Positions 8,890 through 19,338 of a DNA stretch of 64,000 nucleotides are shown here, piece after piece; position 1 is the first letter of the stretch; every line of letters begins with the position of its first letter. Location: contig CAXGWP010000001.1 in NCBI GenBank assembly GCA_964013575.1, positions 54,896 through 118,895 on the forward strand. Direction: 5' to 3'. Under the pieces are notes generated by a model that was not told where the DNA came from, made no database searches, and was given only the letters and a program-made list of their open reading frames with translations. Origin of the DNA: BJGV01 sp964013575. Its GTDB lineage: Bacteria > Pseudomonadota > Gammaproteobacteria > Burkholderiales > Nitrosomonadaceae. The translations under genes were made by a program, and so were the position numbers.

Positions 8890-10224
8890 TTAAACATGCG
8901 CCTGAGGTATATTAGCGAGTGCCTTAACAAGGTATTTATTAAAACGTGCAGCTGATGCACCATCAATTACTCTATGATCATATGACAATGATAATGGCAA
9001 CATTAACCTAGGAACAAACTGACCATCACAATAAATTGGTTTAATATTTGCACGAGAAACACCGAGAATAGCAACTTCTGGTGCATTAATAATAGGCGTA
9101 AAAGCCGTCCCACCAATACCCCCAAGACTGGAAATAGTAAAACTAGCTCCCTGCATTTCAGAAAGTTTTAGTTTCCCAGCACGTGCACGCTCTGCAAGAT
9201 CCCCCATTTCTTTAGCAATAGTCACAATATCTTTCTTATTTGCATCTCTAACTACAGGAACCACCAATCCTTTAGGTGTATCGACTGCAAATCCTATATG
9301 GTAATAATTCTTAATTACTAAATTTATATCACCATTTTTTTTATCAAGTGAAGAATTAAAGCTAGGGAATTCTTTTAATGCTAATATTACAGCATGCATA
9401 AGAAAAGCTAATACGGTAAGCTTAATTTTATTTTTCTGTTTTTTTGTATTGAACTTCTTTCGCTCCACCTCAAGTTCGGTAATATCAGCCTCATCAAACT
9501 GAGTAACATGCGGGATCATTACCCAATTACGGTGCAAATTTGCACCTGACATTTTTTGAATACGTGATAGTGGTTTTAATTCCACCGACCCAAATTTAGA
9601 AAATTCAATATCAGGCCATGGTAAAAGATCTAATTCAAAATTATTTTTACTAACAGATAATTTTGACATTTCATCCTTAATATAAGACTTGATGTCATCT
9701 TTTAATATACGTTTCTTTTTACCGCTACCACTTACCAAATTAATATTTACACCCAACTCTCGTGCAAAACGCCGAATAGAAGGACTAGCATGTGCCATGA
9801 TAGAAGGAGCAATTGGCATCATACTAGTAGACTGATTTAAGCTAGAAATAGTTTCTACATTTGTAGCAGAAGGAGCAGTTTGCATCATATTAGTAGCTTG
9901 ATTTAAACGAGAATCAGTTTCTACATGTGTAATAGAGGGGCTTGATTGATTCATTGAAGACGCTAAAGTAAGAGTGTCTTCATTGATAACCTCTATTTCT
10001 AAAATTGCTGCGCCCTCAGAAACTCTATCGCCTTCTTGAACATTTATTTTCTTAATAACCCCTCCAAAAGGAGAAGGTATTTCCATTGTCGCCTTATCCG
10101 ATTCTAGCGAAATCAGAGGGTCCTCCTTTTTAATCTCATCGCCTAGCTTCACTAGCAACTCAACTACAGGAATATTCTTAAAATCTCCAATATCGGGAAT
10201 TAATACCTGTTTAATTTCTGCCAC
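8890..10224 (-). CDS. aceF: Pyruvate dehydrogenase E2, dihydrolipoyllysine acetyltransferase
   Basis: 444 aa E2 core of the pyruvate dehydrogenase complex, transferring acetyl groups from lipoate to CoA. It has a single lipoyl domain (1-79) with lipoyl-lysine K44 in ESDKATME, an E3/E1-binding domain (about 145-182, ASPSIRRFARELGV) and a catalytic domain ending in SLSYDHRVIDG with H417 and D421. Many proteobacterial E2 proteins carry two or three lipoyl domains, so this is a short form. The linker (about 88-142) is built from imperfect 22-residue repeats encoded by a 66-bp tandem repeat. GTG start after GGATAAA. It follows aceE by 61 bp; no lpd (E3) is adjacent. Confidence 0.97.
   Translation of the reverse strand: MAEIKQVLIPDIGDFKNIPVVELLVKLGDEIKKEDPLISLESDKATMEIPSPFGGVIKKINVQEGDRVSEGAAILEIEVINEDTLTLASSMNQSSPSITHVETDSRLNQATNMMQTAPSATNVETISSLNQSTSMMPIAPSIMAHASPSIRRFARELGVNINLVSGSGKKKRILKDDIKSYIKDEMSKLSVSKNNFELDLLPWPDIEFSKFGSVELKPLSRIQKMSGANLHRNWVMIPHVTQFDEADITELEVERKKFNTKKQKNKIKLTVLAFLMHAVILALKEFPSFNSSLDKKNGDINLVIKNYYHIGFAVDTPKGLVVPVVRDANKKDIVTIAKEMGDLAERARAGKLKLSEMQGASFTISSLGGIGGTAFTPIINAPEVAILGVSRANIKPIYCDGQFVPRLMLPLSLSYDHRVIDGASAARFNKYLVKALANIPQAHV
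9803..9934 (-). repeat. 66-bp tandem repeat coding the AceF linker
   Basis: Two clear copies start at 9803 and 9869, each opening with gaaggagc on the plus strand, with a more degenerate third copy beginning near 9935. The period of 66 bp keeps the reading frame and gives 22-residue units with the pattern LNQ-[SA]T-x-MM-x-x-APS-x-x-x-VET. It encodes the flexible arm between lipoyl and subunit-binding domains, so copy number could vary without loss of function. Confidence 0.8.
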
Positions 10225-10285
10225 ACTTTATCCTTAATCTGTATATCAATATTCAGAAATCAGCAATTATCTCTACAGACTAACT

Positions 10286-12955
10286 TTATGCTTTTACTGG
10301 ATTTAATTTATCTGGATCAATATTATATTTGTTTATTGCCTCTACCACTGCATCCAATGAAATCTTACCATCTTCTGACAAAGATTTAAGTGAAGCAACA
10401 ATAATATAATAACGATCCACTTCAAAAAATCGTCTTAATTTCTCACGTGTATCTGATCTCCCAAAGCCATCAGTCCCTAATACTTTGTATCTTCTTGGAA
10501 CAAACTCACGAATCTGATCTGCATATGCCTTCATATAATCAGTTGCCGCTACTATTGGTCCTTCACGTTTATCTAAGCAATAATTTACATAAGATTTTTT
10601 TGGTTGTTCCTTAGGGTGTAGCATATTCCAGCGTGATATATCTAGAGCTTCCCGACGCAACTCATTAAAACTAGTAACGCTCCATATATCCGAATTAACC
10701 CCATAATCTTTTTTTAAAATATCTGCTGCTGCAATAATTTCACGTAAAATAGTCCCAGAACCAAGGAGCTGTATTCTTAGATTCAATTTTTTTTCTTCAT
10801 CATTATCCTCAGATAATAAATACATACCTTTCAATATGCCCTGCTCTACTCCTTTAGGCATTTCTGGGTGCGAATAGTTTTCGTTCATTACCGTTATGTA
10901 GTAATACACATCCTCCTGATCTTGATACATTCGACGCAAGCCATCTTGCACAATAACAACAAGTTCATATGAAAATGTAGGATCATAAGAGATACAATTA
11001 GGAATTGTCGAAGCAAGCAAATGACTATGGCCATCCTCATGCTGCAAACCCTCTCCATTAAGAGTAGTGCGTCCAGCAGTCCCGCCCATTAAAAAACCAC
11101 GACAACGCATATCGCCTGCCGCCCAAGCAAGATCACCAATGCGCTGGAATCCAAACATTGAATAAAATATAAAGAAAGGTATCATTTGCACACCATGGGT
11201 ACTATATGAGGTTGCTGCTGCTATCCATGAAGACATAGCACCAGCTTCATTAATTCCTTCTTGTAATATCTGACCATCTTTATCTTCTTTGTAATACATT
11301 AATTTATCTGCATCTTCTGGTGTATACAATTGACCGGTTGAAGACCAAATACCAAGCTGCCTAAACATTCCTTCCATCCCAAATGTTCGTGATTCATCAG
11401 CAACAATTGGAACTATCCTTTTTTTAATAACTTTATCTTTAACTAAAATATTAAGTATGCGCACAAATACCATAGTAGTAGAAGACTCCCGCCCTGCCCC
11501 ACTAGCCCTAAGTAAAGCATCAAATGCTGACAAATCAGGTATTTGCAAAGCTTCAGTACTTTGCCTTTGATTTTTATGGAGAAGACCGCCCAATGCTTTA
11601 CGCTTCTCTTTCATATAATCAAGTTCGGGAGATCCCTCATCAAACATAAGATAAGGTAATTCATCTACTTTACTGTCTGAAACAGGCAAACTAAATCGAT
11701 CTCGAAACGATTTTAGAGAAGTAGTTCCCATTTTCTTTTGTTGGTGAGTAATATTTTTGGCCTCACCTGCCTCTCCCATACCATAACCCTTAATTGTTTT
11801 AGCAAGTATCACCGTTGGTTGCCCAGTATGCTTTACTGCTGAAGCATATGCGGCATAAACTTTGTGAGGGTCATGACCTCCTCGATTTAATCTCCAAATG
11901 TCGTCATCAGACATATTAGCTACCATTTCCAACAATTCTGGATATTTACCAAAAAAATGCTTTCTCACATACGAGCCATCTCTTGATTTAAAAGTTTGAT
12001 ATTCACCATCAACACATTCCATCATTCTTTTCTGTAATAGGCCTTTAGTGTCTTTTGCTAATAGTGGGTCCCAATAAGAACCCCAAATTACTTTTATAAC
12101 ATTCCAACCAGCCCCACGAAAACTCCCTTCCAATTCTTGGATAATTTTACTATTACCTCGAACAGGACCATCAAGACGCTGAAGATTACAATTAATAATA
12201 AATATCAAATTATCAAGATTCTCTCTTGATGCCAAGGAAATTGCACCTAATGACTCAGGCTCATCCATTTCACCGTCACCCATAAAAGCCCAGACTTTAC
12301 GACCCTCCGTCTTTGCTAATCCACGGCTTCCAAGATATTTCATAAAACGAGCCTGATAAATCGCCATCAATGGGCCTAATCCCATAGATACCGTTGGGAA
12401 TCTCCAGAAATCTGGCATTAGCCACGGATGTGGATATGAAGAAAGACCTGTTCCTCCTACCTCCTGACGAAAATTATCTAGTTGTTTTTTAGTTAACTCT
12501 CCCAACATAAACGCACGCGCATAAATTCCAGGAGAAGAATGCCCCTGCACAAGCACTAGATCACCCCCATGATCCTTACTGGCAGCATGCCAGAAATGGT
12601 TGTAACCTACATCGTAAAGTGTCGCAGCAGATGCAAAAGTCGAAATATGACCTCCAACATTTGTTTTTTTATTTGCACGTAAAACCATCACCATTGCATT
12701 CCAACGAACATAAGAACGAATACGACGCTCAAGCTCATGATCTCCAGGAGATTTTTCTTCTTTCCCAGGGGGGATAGTGTTTATGTATGCAGTTGTCGCG
12801 CTATAAGGTAAATGTACCCCTGACCTACGAATTTTCTCTACCAATTTCCCCAATAGGTAATGCGCTCTATCCGTTCCCTCGATAGCCATTACCGAATCAA
12901 GCGCTTCAAGCCATTCCTGAGTTTCCTGTGGGTCGATATCTGATGTATGTTCCAT
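10286..12955 (-). CDS. aceE: Pyruvate dehydrogenase E1, homodimeric type
   Basis: 889 aa, the expected size for the single-chain alpha2 E1. It decarboxylates pyruvate with thiamine diphosphate and passes the acetyl unit to lipoyl-AceF. The N-terminal half shows KDHGGDLVLVQGHSSPGIYAR and the ThDP/Mg motif GDGEMDEPES, followed about 30 residues later by NCNLQRLDGPVRGN. The C-terminal transketolase-like region has LNGEGLQHEDGHSH and the closing VPRRYKVLGTDGFGRSDTRE, where the last residues match the E. coli enzyme. ATG start. It lies 15 bp after folD, so folD-aceE-aceF is probably one transcript. Confidence 0.98.
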   Translation of the reverse strand: MEHTSDIDPQETQEWLEALDSVMAIEGTDRAHYLLGKLVEKIRRSGVHLPYSATTAYINTIPPGKEEKSPGDHELERRIRSYVRWNAMVMVLRANKKTNVGGHISTFASAATLYDVGYNHFWHAASKDHGGDLVLVQGHSSPGIYARAFMLGELTKKQLDNFRQEVGGTGLSSYPHPWLMPDFWRFPTVSMGLGPLMAIYQARFMKYLGSRGLAKTEGRKVWAFMGDGEMDEPESLGAISLASRENLDNLIFIINCNLQRLDGPVRGNSKIIQELEGSFRGAGWNVIKVIWGSYWDPLLAKDTKGLLQKRMMECVDGEYQTFKSRDGSYVRKHFFGKYPELLEMVANMSDDDIWRLNRGGHDPHKVYAAYASAVKHTGQPTVILAKTIKGYGMGEAGEAKNITHQQKKMGTTSLKSFRDRFSLPVSDSKVDELPYLMFDEGSPELDYMKEKRKALGGLLHKNQRQSTEALQIPDLSAFDALLRASGAGRESSTTMVFVRILNILVKDKVIKKRIVPIVADESRTFGMEGMFRQLGIWSSTGQLYTPEDADKLMYYKEDKDGQILQEGINEAGAMSSWIAAATSYSTHGVQMIPFFIFYSMFGFQRIGDLAWAAGDMRCRGFLMGGTAGRTTLNGEGLQHEDGHSHLLASTIPNCISYDPTFSYELVVIVQDGLRRMYQDQEDVYYYITVMNENYSHPEMPKGVEQGILKGMYLLSEDNDEEKKLNLRIQLLGSGTILREIIAAADILKKDYGVNSDIWSVTSFNELRREALDISRWNMLHPKEQPKKSYVNYCLDKREGPIVAATDYMKAYADQIREFVPRRYKVLGTDGFGRSDTREKLRRFFEVDRYYIIVASLKSLSEDGKISLDAVVEAINKYNIDPDKLNPVKA

Positions 12956-12970
12956 GCTCCTACCTTAAAG

Positions 12971-13858
12971 TTACATGCTATTACCCATGTAAGATTTTAA
13001 TACACCTTCAGTTTGAATACGCCTTGCAGCCTCAATTGTATTACAAAGCAACATAGCAATTGTCATTGGTCCAACCCCACCTGGAACTGGTGTAATATAT
13101 CCCGCTTTCTCCCTAACAGTACCAAAATGTACATCACCCACTAATTTACCATCAGACATGCGGTTTATACCTACATCTATAACCGTTGCACCAGCTCTAA
13201 CCATCTCAGCCGTAATCATTTGAGGCCTACCTGTAGCTACCACTAAAATATCTGCATTCCTAGTATGCCCTACTAAATTACGAGTTTTTGATGTACAAAT
13301 AGTGACAGTTGCACCTTTCTCTAATAACATTATTGCCATTGGTTTCCCTACTATATTACTACGGCCTACTACAACTGCATGCTGTCCTTCGATCTTAATA
13401 TTATTCTTCTCCAACATTTTCATCACACCATAAGGAGTACAAGGTGGGTATGCAGCACAACCTGTAACAAGGGCTCCAATATTATTGAGATGAAAACCAT
13501 CTACATCTTTCTCTACTCCAACAGATGAAATTATTTTTTGTTCTTCAAAATGATCCGGTAATGGCAACTGCACTAAAATACCGTGTATTCGTGAATTTAT
13601 ATTGAGCTTCTGGATACAAAGTAAAACCTCATCTTGATCAGTATTACTAGGAAACTCATATACCTCTGAATGAATACTAGCTTCATTACAAGCTCTCACC
13701 TTATTACGCACATATATTTTAGAGGCTTGATTATCCCCAACTATAATTACCGCTAACCCTGGCTGTATGCCCTTTTCTTTTAATCGCTGAGCATGATCTC
13801 TACTTTCAGCTCGTAGCTCTTTAGCAATTACCTTGCCATCTATAATTGTAGCGCCCAT
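12971..13858 (-). CDS. folD: Bifunctional methylenetetrahydrofolate dehydrogenase/cyclohydrolase FolD
   Basis: 295 aa cytoplasmic enzyme that oxidises 5,10-methylene-THF to methenyl-THF and hydrolyses it to 10-formyl-THF. Signatures are the catalytic-lysine region KIYVRNKVRACNEASI, the substrate motif GILVQLPLPDH, the KDVDGFH stretch, the NADP-binding GRSNIVGKPMA and the C-terminal PVPGGVGPMTIAML. The promoter is expected in the 180-bp gap upstream (13859-14038), in which I see no other feature. It heads folD-aceE-aceF. Confidence 0.98.
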   Translation of the reverse strand: MGATIIDGKVIAKELRAESRDHAQRLKEKGIQPGLAVIIVGDNQASKIYVRNKVRACNEASIHSEVYEFPSNTDQDEVLLCIQKLNINSRIHGILVQLPLPDHFEEQKIISSVGVEKDVDGFHLNNIGALVTGCAAYPPCTPYGVMKMLEKNNIKIEGQHAVVVGRSNIVGKPMAIMLLEKGATVTICTSKTRNLVGHTRNADILVVATGRPQMITAEMVRAGATVIDVGINRMSDGKLVGDVHFGTVREKAGYITPVPGGVGPMTIAMLLCNTIEAARRIQTEGVLKSYMGNSM

Positions 13859-14038
13859 AATTTTTTCAAGATCTTTAACATTCTATGTGTTTCATTAATT
13901 ATTTGTATTGCTTAATTACATTACCAAACTTTAGAAAAAAATATCAAAGGCAAGTTATAAACTTTAATATTTAGTAAAAGAAAATCTCAGGTAGTTTAAC
14001 GTTAAGATCACTAGCAAGCACCCTGGCTTTGACTAAAT

Positions 14039-14674
14039 TTAATTTTTCTTCTTAAATTTTATCCTATATACCAAAACACCAATGATAAATGTTGGCATTA
14101 CAACTAGTGCTGCAGCCAATAACCCTAATGCTAAAATAGTAATTCCACTACTTGTTGGCGAATATAACGTAACAAAGAATATTGCAAAAATTGCTGCAGC
14201 ACCTCCACCTAGAAGCATAAACCTCTTCCCTCTACTATAAAACCGCCATAGAGCTCCAGAAACACGCACCTCATCACGATGTTCATCAAAAATCATGTCT
14301 AAGCTATTATCATTCATAGATGCTTGATAACCAGAATTTATAACATCTGCTTCATTACTTCCTGTTTCTTGAGAGAGGTCTTTTAAAAGCGAAATTCGTT
14401 TTGCAGCACTCCTATTACTCATACCCGTTTTTACCAGTATCTTATTTAAGGACTCTAGTGCATGGTCACGTGGACTAATTGCTAAGTCCAAATTTTCGCC
14501 ATGTCGCCACATCACACCTATTAAATAAAGATGAATTGTCATTTCCTTAAATGGGGGCGCAAAATCATATCCCTTACTTTCAACTAGAGATAACTGGCCA
14601 GCTAAAAATTTTTCACCATATGTAACACAAATATCATGTGTTGAATCGGTAGTTTTCAGTTTTATATCATTCAA
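14039..14674 (-). CDS. Unknown protein with two C-terminal membrane helices
   Basis: 211 aa; I do not recognise the family. Residues 1-150 look soluble, with a helix-rich stretch (about 68-102) and no obvious catalytic motif. Two strong TM segments lie at about 152-171 (glycine/alanine-rich) and 177-203, followed by a basic tail RIKFKKKN, suggesting a tail-anchored inner-membrane protein with its N-terminal part in the cytoplasm. The start is uncertain: the only start in the long frame is TTG at 14674 without a clear ribosome site. It diverges from the AmoD/E-like gene at 15048 across about 370 bp, so shared regulation is possible but unproven. Confidence 0.6.
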   Translation of the reverse strand: MNDIKLKTTDSTHDICVTYGEKFLAGQLSLVESKGYDFAPPFKEMTIHLYLIGVMWRHGENLDLAISPRDHALESLNKILVKTGMSNRSAAKRISLLKDLSQETGSNEADVINSGYQASMNDNSLDMIFDEHRDEVRVSGALWRFYSRGKRFMLLGGGAAAIFAIFFVTLYSPTSSGITILALGLLAAALVVMPTFIIGVLVYRIKFKKKN

Positions 14675-15047
14675 TATTGTAATTGCGAGCTATGTTAGGC
14701 TCTACTTATTATTTATTAAAGGGTATATTATATACTGACAAATAGATTCTTTAAAAAAGACTGGCTAATAAGGCTTAATTAATCAAATAAAAAGCTATAT
14801 CACCCCACTCATATAAATCCTGCATCTCTAATTTTCCTACAAATACTTAAAATAACTCAAAAAGCGTATATTTTATATACCAAAAAATACAATTTTTTAT
14901 TAATTATCGAACCTTTACTAAATTTCATTCTTATAAGCGACTCCCATTCTTGATTTAATTGAGATACAATCGGTCGATTAAACTTCTTAGAAATACCACA
15001 AGGTAACTAATTGGTCAGAATATCAAATTATGGATTATGGAGAAACT
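14675..15047. other. Divergent intergenic region, AT-rich
   Basis: 373 bp between two divergently transcribed genes. It is very AT-rich and must hold both promoters. I could not identify a convincing pair of -35/-10 hexamers with correct spacing for either gene, nor a repeat or hairpin of note. Confidence 0.5.
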
Positions 15048-15779
<732 letters not shown>

Positions 15780-15805
15780 CTTATTTCTCAAAATATAAGC
15801 TTTAC

Positions 15806-15855
15806 AATACTGTTGCGGAAATTATATCTTTTGATCAAACATCCGCTACAGTATT
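15806..15855. terminator. Inverted repeat between convergent genes, candidate bidirectional terminator
   Basis: Arms at 15806-15818 and 15843-15855 are 13 bp each and pair at 12 of 13 positions around a 24-nt loop. It lies in the gap between the end of the AmoD/E-like gene (15779) and the prlC stop (15854). The sequence beyond each arm is A/T-rich but lacks a clean T-run, so the terminator reading is moderate. Confidence 0.45.
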
Positions 15856-17944
15856 ATTTATTTACCATACCACAATGTTGCAATAATGCATCTATTTTTG
15901 GCTCCCTACCTCGTAATGCAACAAATGATTCTAATGCTTTACGGCTACCACCAACTGCAAGAATTTCATCACGAAATAGAATTCCAATTTTCTCATTTAT
16001 TGTCCCGTATGTACTTTCCTCAAACATACTATAAGCATCAGCAGATAATACTTCTGCCCACTTATAACTATAATAACCAGCTGCATATCCACCAGCAAAG
16101 ATATGAGCAAAACTATTAGGAAAGCGGTTGAATTCTGGCGGCATGATAACTGCTACTTCAGTACGAATACTATCCAACAAATCTAGTACCGTTCTCCCTT
16201 CTTCCAAATTAAAATCAAAATATAAATGCATATCGAACAATGAAAACTCTATTTGGCGCAAAATCTGTAAACCACTCTGATAATTCTTTGCAGCAATCAT
16301 CTTATCAAATATTTCTCGGGGCAATGATTCTCCATTTCCAATATGCTGAGTCATCCCAGATAATACATCCCATTCCCAACAAAAGTTTTCCATATACTGG
16401 CTAGGGAATTCTACTGCATCCCACTCCACCCCATTAATGCCAGAAACACCTAACTCTTCTACTTTAGTAAGTAAATGATGTAAGCCATGACCAAATTCAT
16501 GAAATAAAGTTATAACTTCATTATGAGTAAAAAGTGCTGGCCTTGTTTTACCATTTATTCTTACTGGCTCTGCAAAATTACAATTAAGATACGCCACTGG
16601 AGTTTGAATCTTATTTCCTATTCTTCTACGAGTAATAGCGTCATCCATCCATGCTCCGCCTTGTTTGCCGGGACGTGCATACAGATCAATATAAAATATC
16701 CCTACTAGTTTTTTATCAAAATTTTTTATACTAAAAAGTTTTACATCAGGATGCCAGAATTGACACTCCAGACTTTCCTCTATAGGAGCAATGCTAATCT
16801 GGTAAAGATTCTCAACTAATTTGAACATGCCCTCCAATACCTTAGGTTCAGGAAAATATTGCTTAATTTCATTATCCGAAAAAGCATAACGGGCAACTCG
16901 TAACTTTTCACTTATATATTCTAAATCCCATGATTCAAGCTTATTAAGCTCAAAGTGTTCAGAAGCAAATTGTTGTAACTCCTTTAATTCATGCTCAGCA
17001 TATGGCCTAGCCTTAACTGCTAAATCAGATAGAAACTCTATAACTTGTTTAGGTGTTGAAGCCATTTTCGATGCTAATGATACTTCAGCATAACTATTAA
17101 ATCCGAGTAATAATGCCTCTTCTTTGCGTAATTCAAGTATTTTTCTAATTAATAAGGTATTATCTCTATCAACCTTGTAATTAGAGCAAGAAACAGCATT
17201 GCTTTCTAACTCACTAGCACGTGTAGAATAAGCTTTGTAAATTTTTTTACGTAACTCTCGATTGTCAGCATACTTCATAATTGGCTGATAACAAGGTGCA
17301 TGCAGCGTAAACTTCCAACCAACAGCATCATCTTTTTTAGCTATTTCTCTTGCAGCTAATAACACATCATCCGGTATGCCAGATACCTCTTCTATATTTT
17401 CTATATGCAATATAAAAGTATTAGTTGCATCTAATAAATTGTCACTAAATTTAGAAGTAAGAATAGACAATTCTTCCTTAATAGTAAGAAATCGTTTTTT
17501 CTTCTCAGACTTTAGTTCTGCACCACCCAACCTAAAATCACGTAATTCATTTTTAATTATTTTTTTCTGAGCACAATTAAAATTTTTAAACTCACTACTA
17601 TTATGAAGTTTTTTAAATTTCTCATACAATTCCTGATTTTGTGAAAGCTCAGCATAGTATTTTGTAACCATTGGTAAAGTATTGTTATATACTTCACGTA
17701 ATTCAGGATTATTCATTACTGAATTTAAATGTGAAACCTGCCCCCATGCACGAGATAATTGTTCATGTACATCTGTCATTGGCTCCACAAAATTCTGCCA
17801 TGTTGGTTCAGCAGTATCACTAATGATTCCTTTAACAGTCGTGTGACTACGCTCCAATAACTCTTCTACAGCTGGAACAATATGCGTAATTTTAATATCA
17901 GCAAATTTCGGTAAACCAGAAAAATTAAGTAATGGATTAGTCAT
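15854..17944 (-). CDS. prlC: Oligopeptidase A (M3 metallopeptidase)
   Basis: 696 aa cytoplasmic zinc oligopeptidase that degrades short peptides, including cleaved signal peptides. The catalytic motif FHEFGHGLHHLL (HExxH) lies near 480-490, with FSLFDMHLYFD and FAGGYAAGYYSYKWAEVLSAD (split across positions 635-655) downstream, both typical of M3A. The N-terminal helical region NPLLNFSGLPKFADIK matches the family start. ATG start, 43 bp after pyrC'. Confidence 0.97.
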   Translation of the reverse strand: MTNPLLNFSGLPKFADIKITHIVPAVEELLERSHTTVKGIISDTAEPTWQNFVEPMTDVHEQLSRAWGQVSHLNSVMNNPELREVYNNTLPMVTKYYAELSQNQELYEKFKKLHNSSEFKNFNCAQKKIIKNELRDFRLGGAELKSEKKKRFLTIKEELSILTSKFSDNLLDATNTFILHIENIEEVSGIPDDVLLAAREIAKKDDAVGWKFTLHAPCYQPIMKYADNRELRKKIYKAYSTRASELESNAVSCSNYKVDRDNTLLIRKILELRKEEALLLGFNSYAEVSLASKMASTPKQVIEFLSDLAVKARPYAEHELKELQQFASEHFELNKLESWDLEYISEKLRVARYAFSDNEIKQYFPEPKVLEGMFKLVENLYQISIAPIEESLECQFWHPDVKLFSIKNFDKKLVGIFYIDLYARPGKQGGAWMDDAITRRRIGNKIQTPVAYLNCNFAEPVRINGKTRPALFTHNEVITLFHEFGHGLHHLLTKVEELGVSGINGVEWDAVEFPSQYMENFCWEWDVLSGMTQHIGNGESLPREIFDKMIAAKNYQSGLQILRQIEFSLFDMHLYFDFNLEEGRTVLDLLDSIRTEVAVIMPPEFNRFPNSFAHIFAGGYAAGYYSYKWAEVLSADAYSMFEESTYGTINEKIGILFRDEILAVGGSRKALESFVALRGREPKIDALLQHCGMVNK

Positions 17945-17987
17945 ATTATTCTATAGGTAATTGCCATACATAAATATCTATCTTGAG

Positions 17988-19262
17988 TTAATCCTCGTAT
18001 ACGATAACTCCATTTGCTAAAGTATATTTAACCTTGCCCTGAAGTTCCATACCGAGAAATGGTGTATTCTTACCTCTACTTTTAAGTGCTGAAGCCTCAA
18101 TTTTCCAATGTTCATCTGGATCAAAAATACACAAATCAGCAGCCGCACCTATAGATAAGTTTCCAACCCCCACACCAAGCACTCCTGCTGGCAATGAGGT
18201 AATTTTAGCAATCGCACTAGGTAATGAAATATTTATTTCTTTAGCCCATTTTAATACGAGTGGCAATAATAATTCTATACAAGTAGCACCAGCTTCAGAT
18301 TCACCAAAAGGGAGTAACTTTGCATCATCATCAACAGGTGCATGATCTGAACAAACTGCATCTACAGTCCCATCAATTAAACCAGATCGTAGTGCATCCC
18401 GGTCACTTATGCTTCTTAGCGGTGGAATAAGATGACAGTTAGCATCAAAGAAATTAATATCCATTTCTGAAAGATGCAAATGAGTAGCCGTTACATCACA
18501 AGTAATTAATAAGCCTTGCTGCTTTGCAGCCCTAACCATAGCCACCCCTTCTGCACTTGAAATACGGCAGAGATGAACCTTGGCGCCAGTTTCTTTTGCT
18601 ATTAAAATAATTTTAGATAATGCTATTGTTTCAGCACATATAGGAATTGCTGGCAAACCTAAACGAGTTGCCACTTCACCATCATGAGCCACCCCACTAT
18701 TAGCAATACTATCATCCTCTGGACGCAACCAAATCCTAAAGCCAAATGTAGAAGCATACTGCATAGCTTGCATCATCACACGTGTATCAAGTAGTAACTT
18801 ATCAGATTGACTGAAAGCAACACAGCCAGCATCATGTAATTCAGCCATTTCTGTCAGCCGCTCTCCTTTCAGTTCTCGTGTGAGAGCGCCAATAGGATAA
18901 ACATTTGCTTGATTCAGACCTTTAGTACGATGCTTTAACATATCAACTAGGCCTGGTTCATCAAGTGGTGGACTAGTATCAGGAGGGCAGGCAAGACTAG
19001 TAACCCCCCCTGAAATAGCCGCTCTCATCTCTGATTCAAGTGTAGCTGTATACTCAAGCCCTGGTTCACGTAACCGCACTGATAAATCCACAAGGCCTGG
19101 ACATACCACCAACCCTTTAGCATTTATAACATAGTTAGGCTTAAAAGATTTGGGTTCATTTCCTATAGAAACAATTTTTCCAGCAATAATATACACATTA
19201 TTTACAGCATCAATATTGTTCTTAGGATCAATTACGCGGCCATCTTTTATAAGGATTCTCAT
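17988..19262 (-). CDS. pyrC: Non-catalytic dihydroorotase-like protein PyrC' (PyrX)
   Basis: 424 aa amidohydrolase-fold protein of the dihydroorotase class I family. The metal-binding D-x-H-x-H-x-R motif reads DLSVRLREPG (D59, S61, R63), so both histidines are lost. The later H-x-S site reads LCRIS, another lost ligand, while CSDHAP is kept. This is the pattern of PyrC', the inactive partner needed for assembly of class A aspartate transcarbamoylase in Pseudomonas and related bacteria. The active dihydroorotase must be encoded elsewhere. It directly follows pyrB in a ruvX-pyrR-pyrB-pyrC' block. Confidence 0.93.
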   Translation of the reverse strand: MRILIKDGRVIDPKNNIDAVNNVYIIAGKIVSIGNEPKSFKPNYVINAKGLVVCPGLVDLSVRLREPGLEYTATLESEMRAAISGGVTSLACPPDTSPPLDEPGLVDMLKHRTKGLNQANVYPIGALTRELKGERLTEMAELHDAGCVAFSQSDKLLLDTRVMMQAMQYASTFGFRIWLRPEDDSIANSGVAHDGEVATRLGLPAIPICAETIALSKIILIAKETGAKVHLCRISSAEGVAMVRAAKQQGLLITCDVTATHLHLSEMDINFFDANCHLIPPLRSISDRDALRSGLIDGTVDAVCSDHAPVDDDAKLLPFGESEAGATCIELLLPLVLKWAKEINISLPSAIAKITSLPAGVLGVGVGNLSIGAAADLCIFDPDEHWKIEASALKSRGKNTPFLGMELQGKVKYTLANGVIVYED

Positions 19263-19338
19263 AACATTCTATTTTGATCTCAATTATGAAACTTAAATAA
19301 TTTTACATATTTAGTAAAATTTCCTCTTATTAAGAGAT

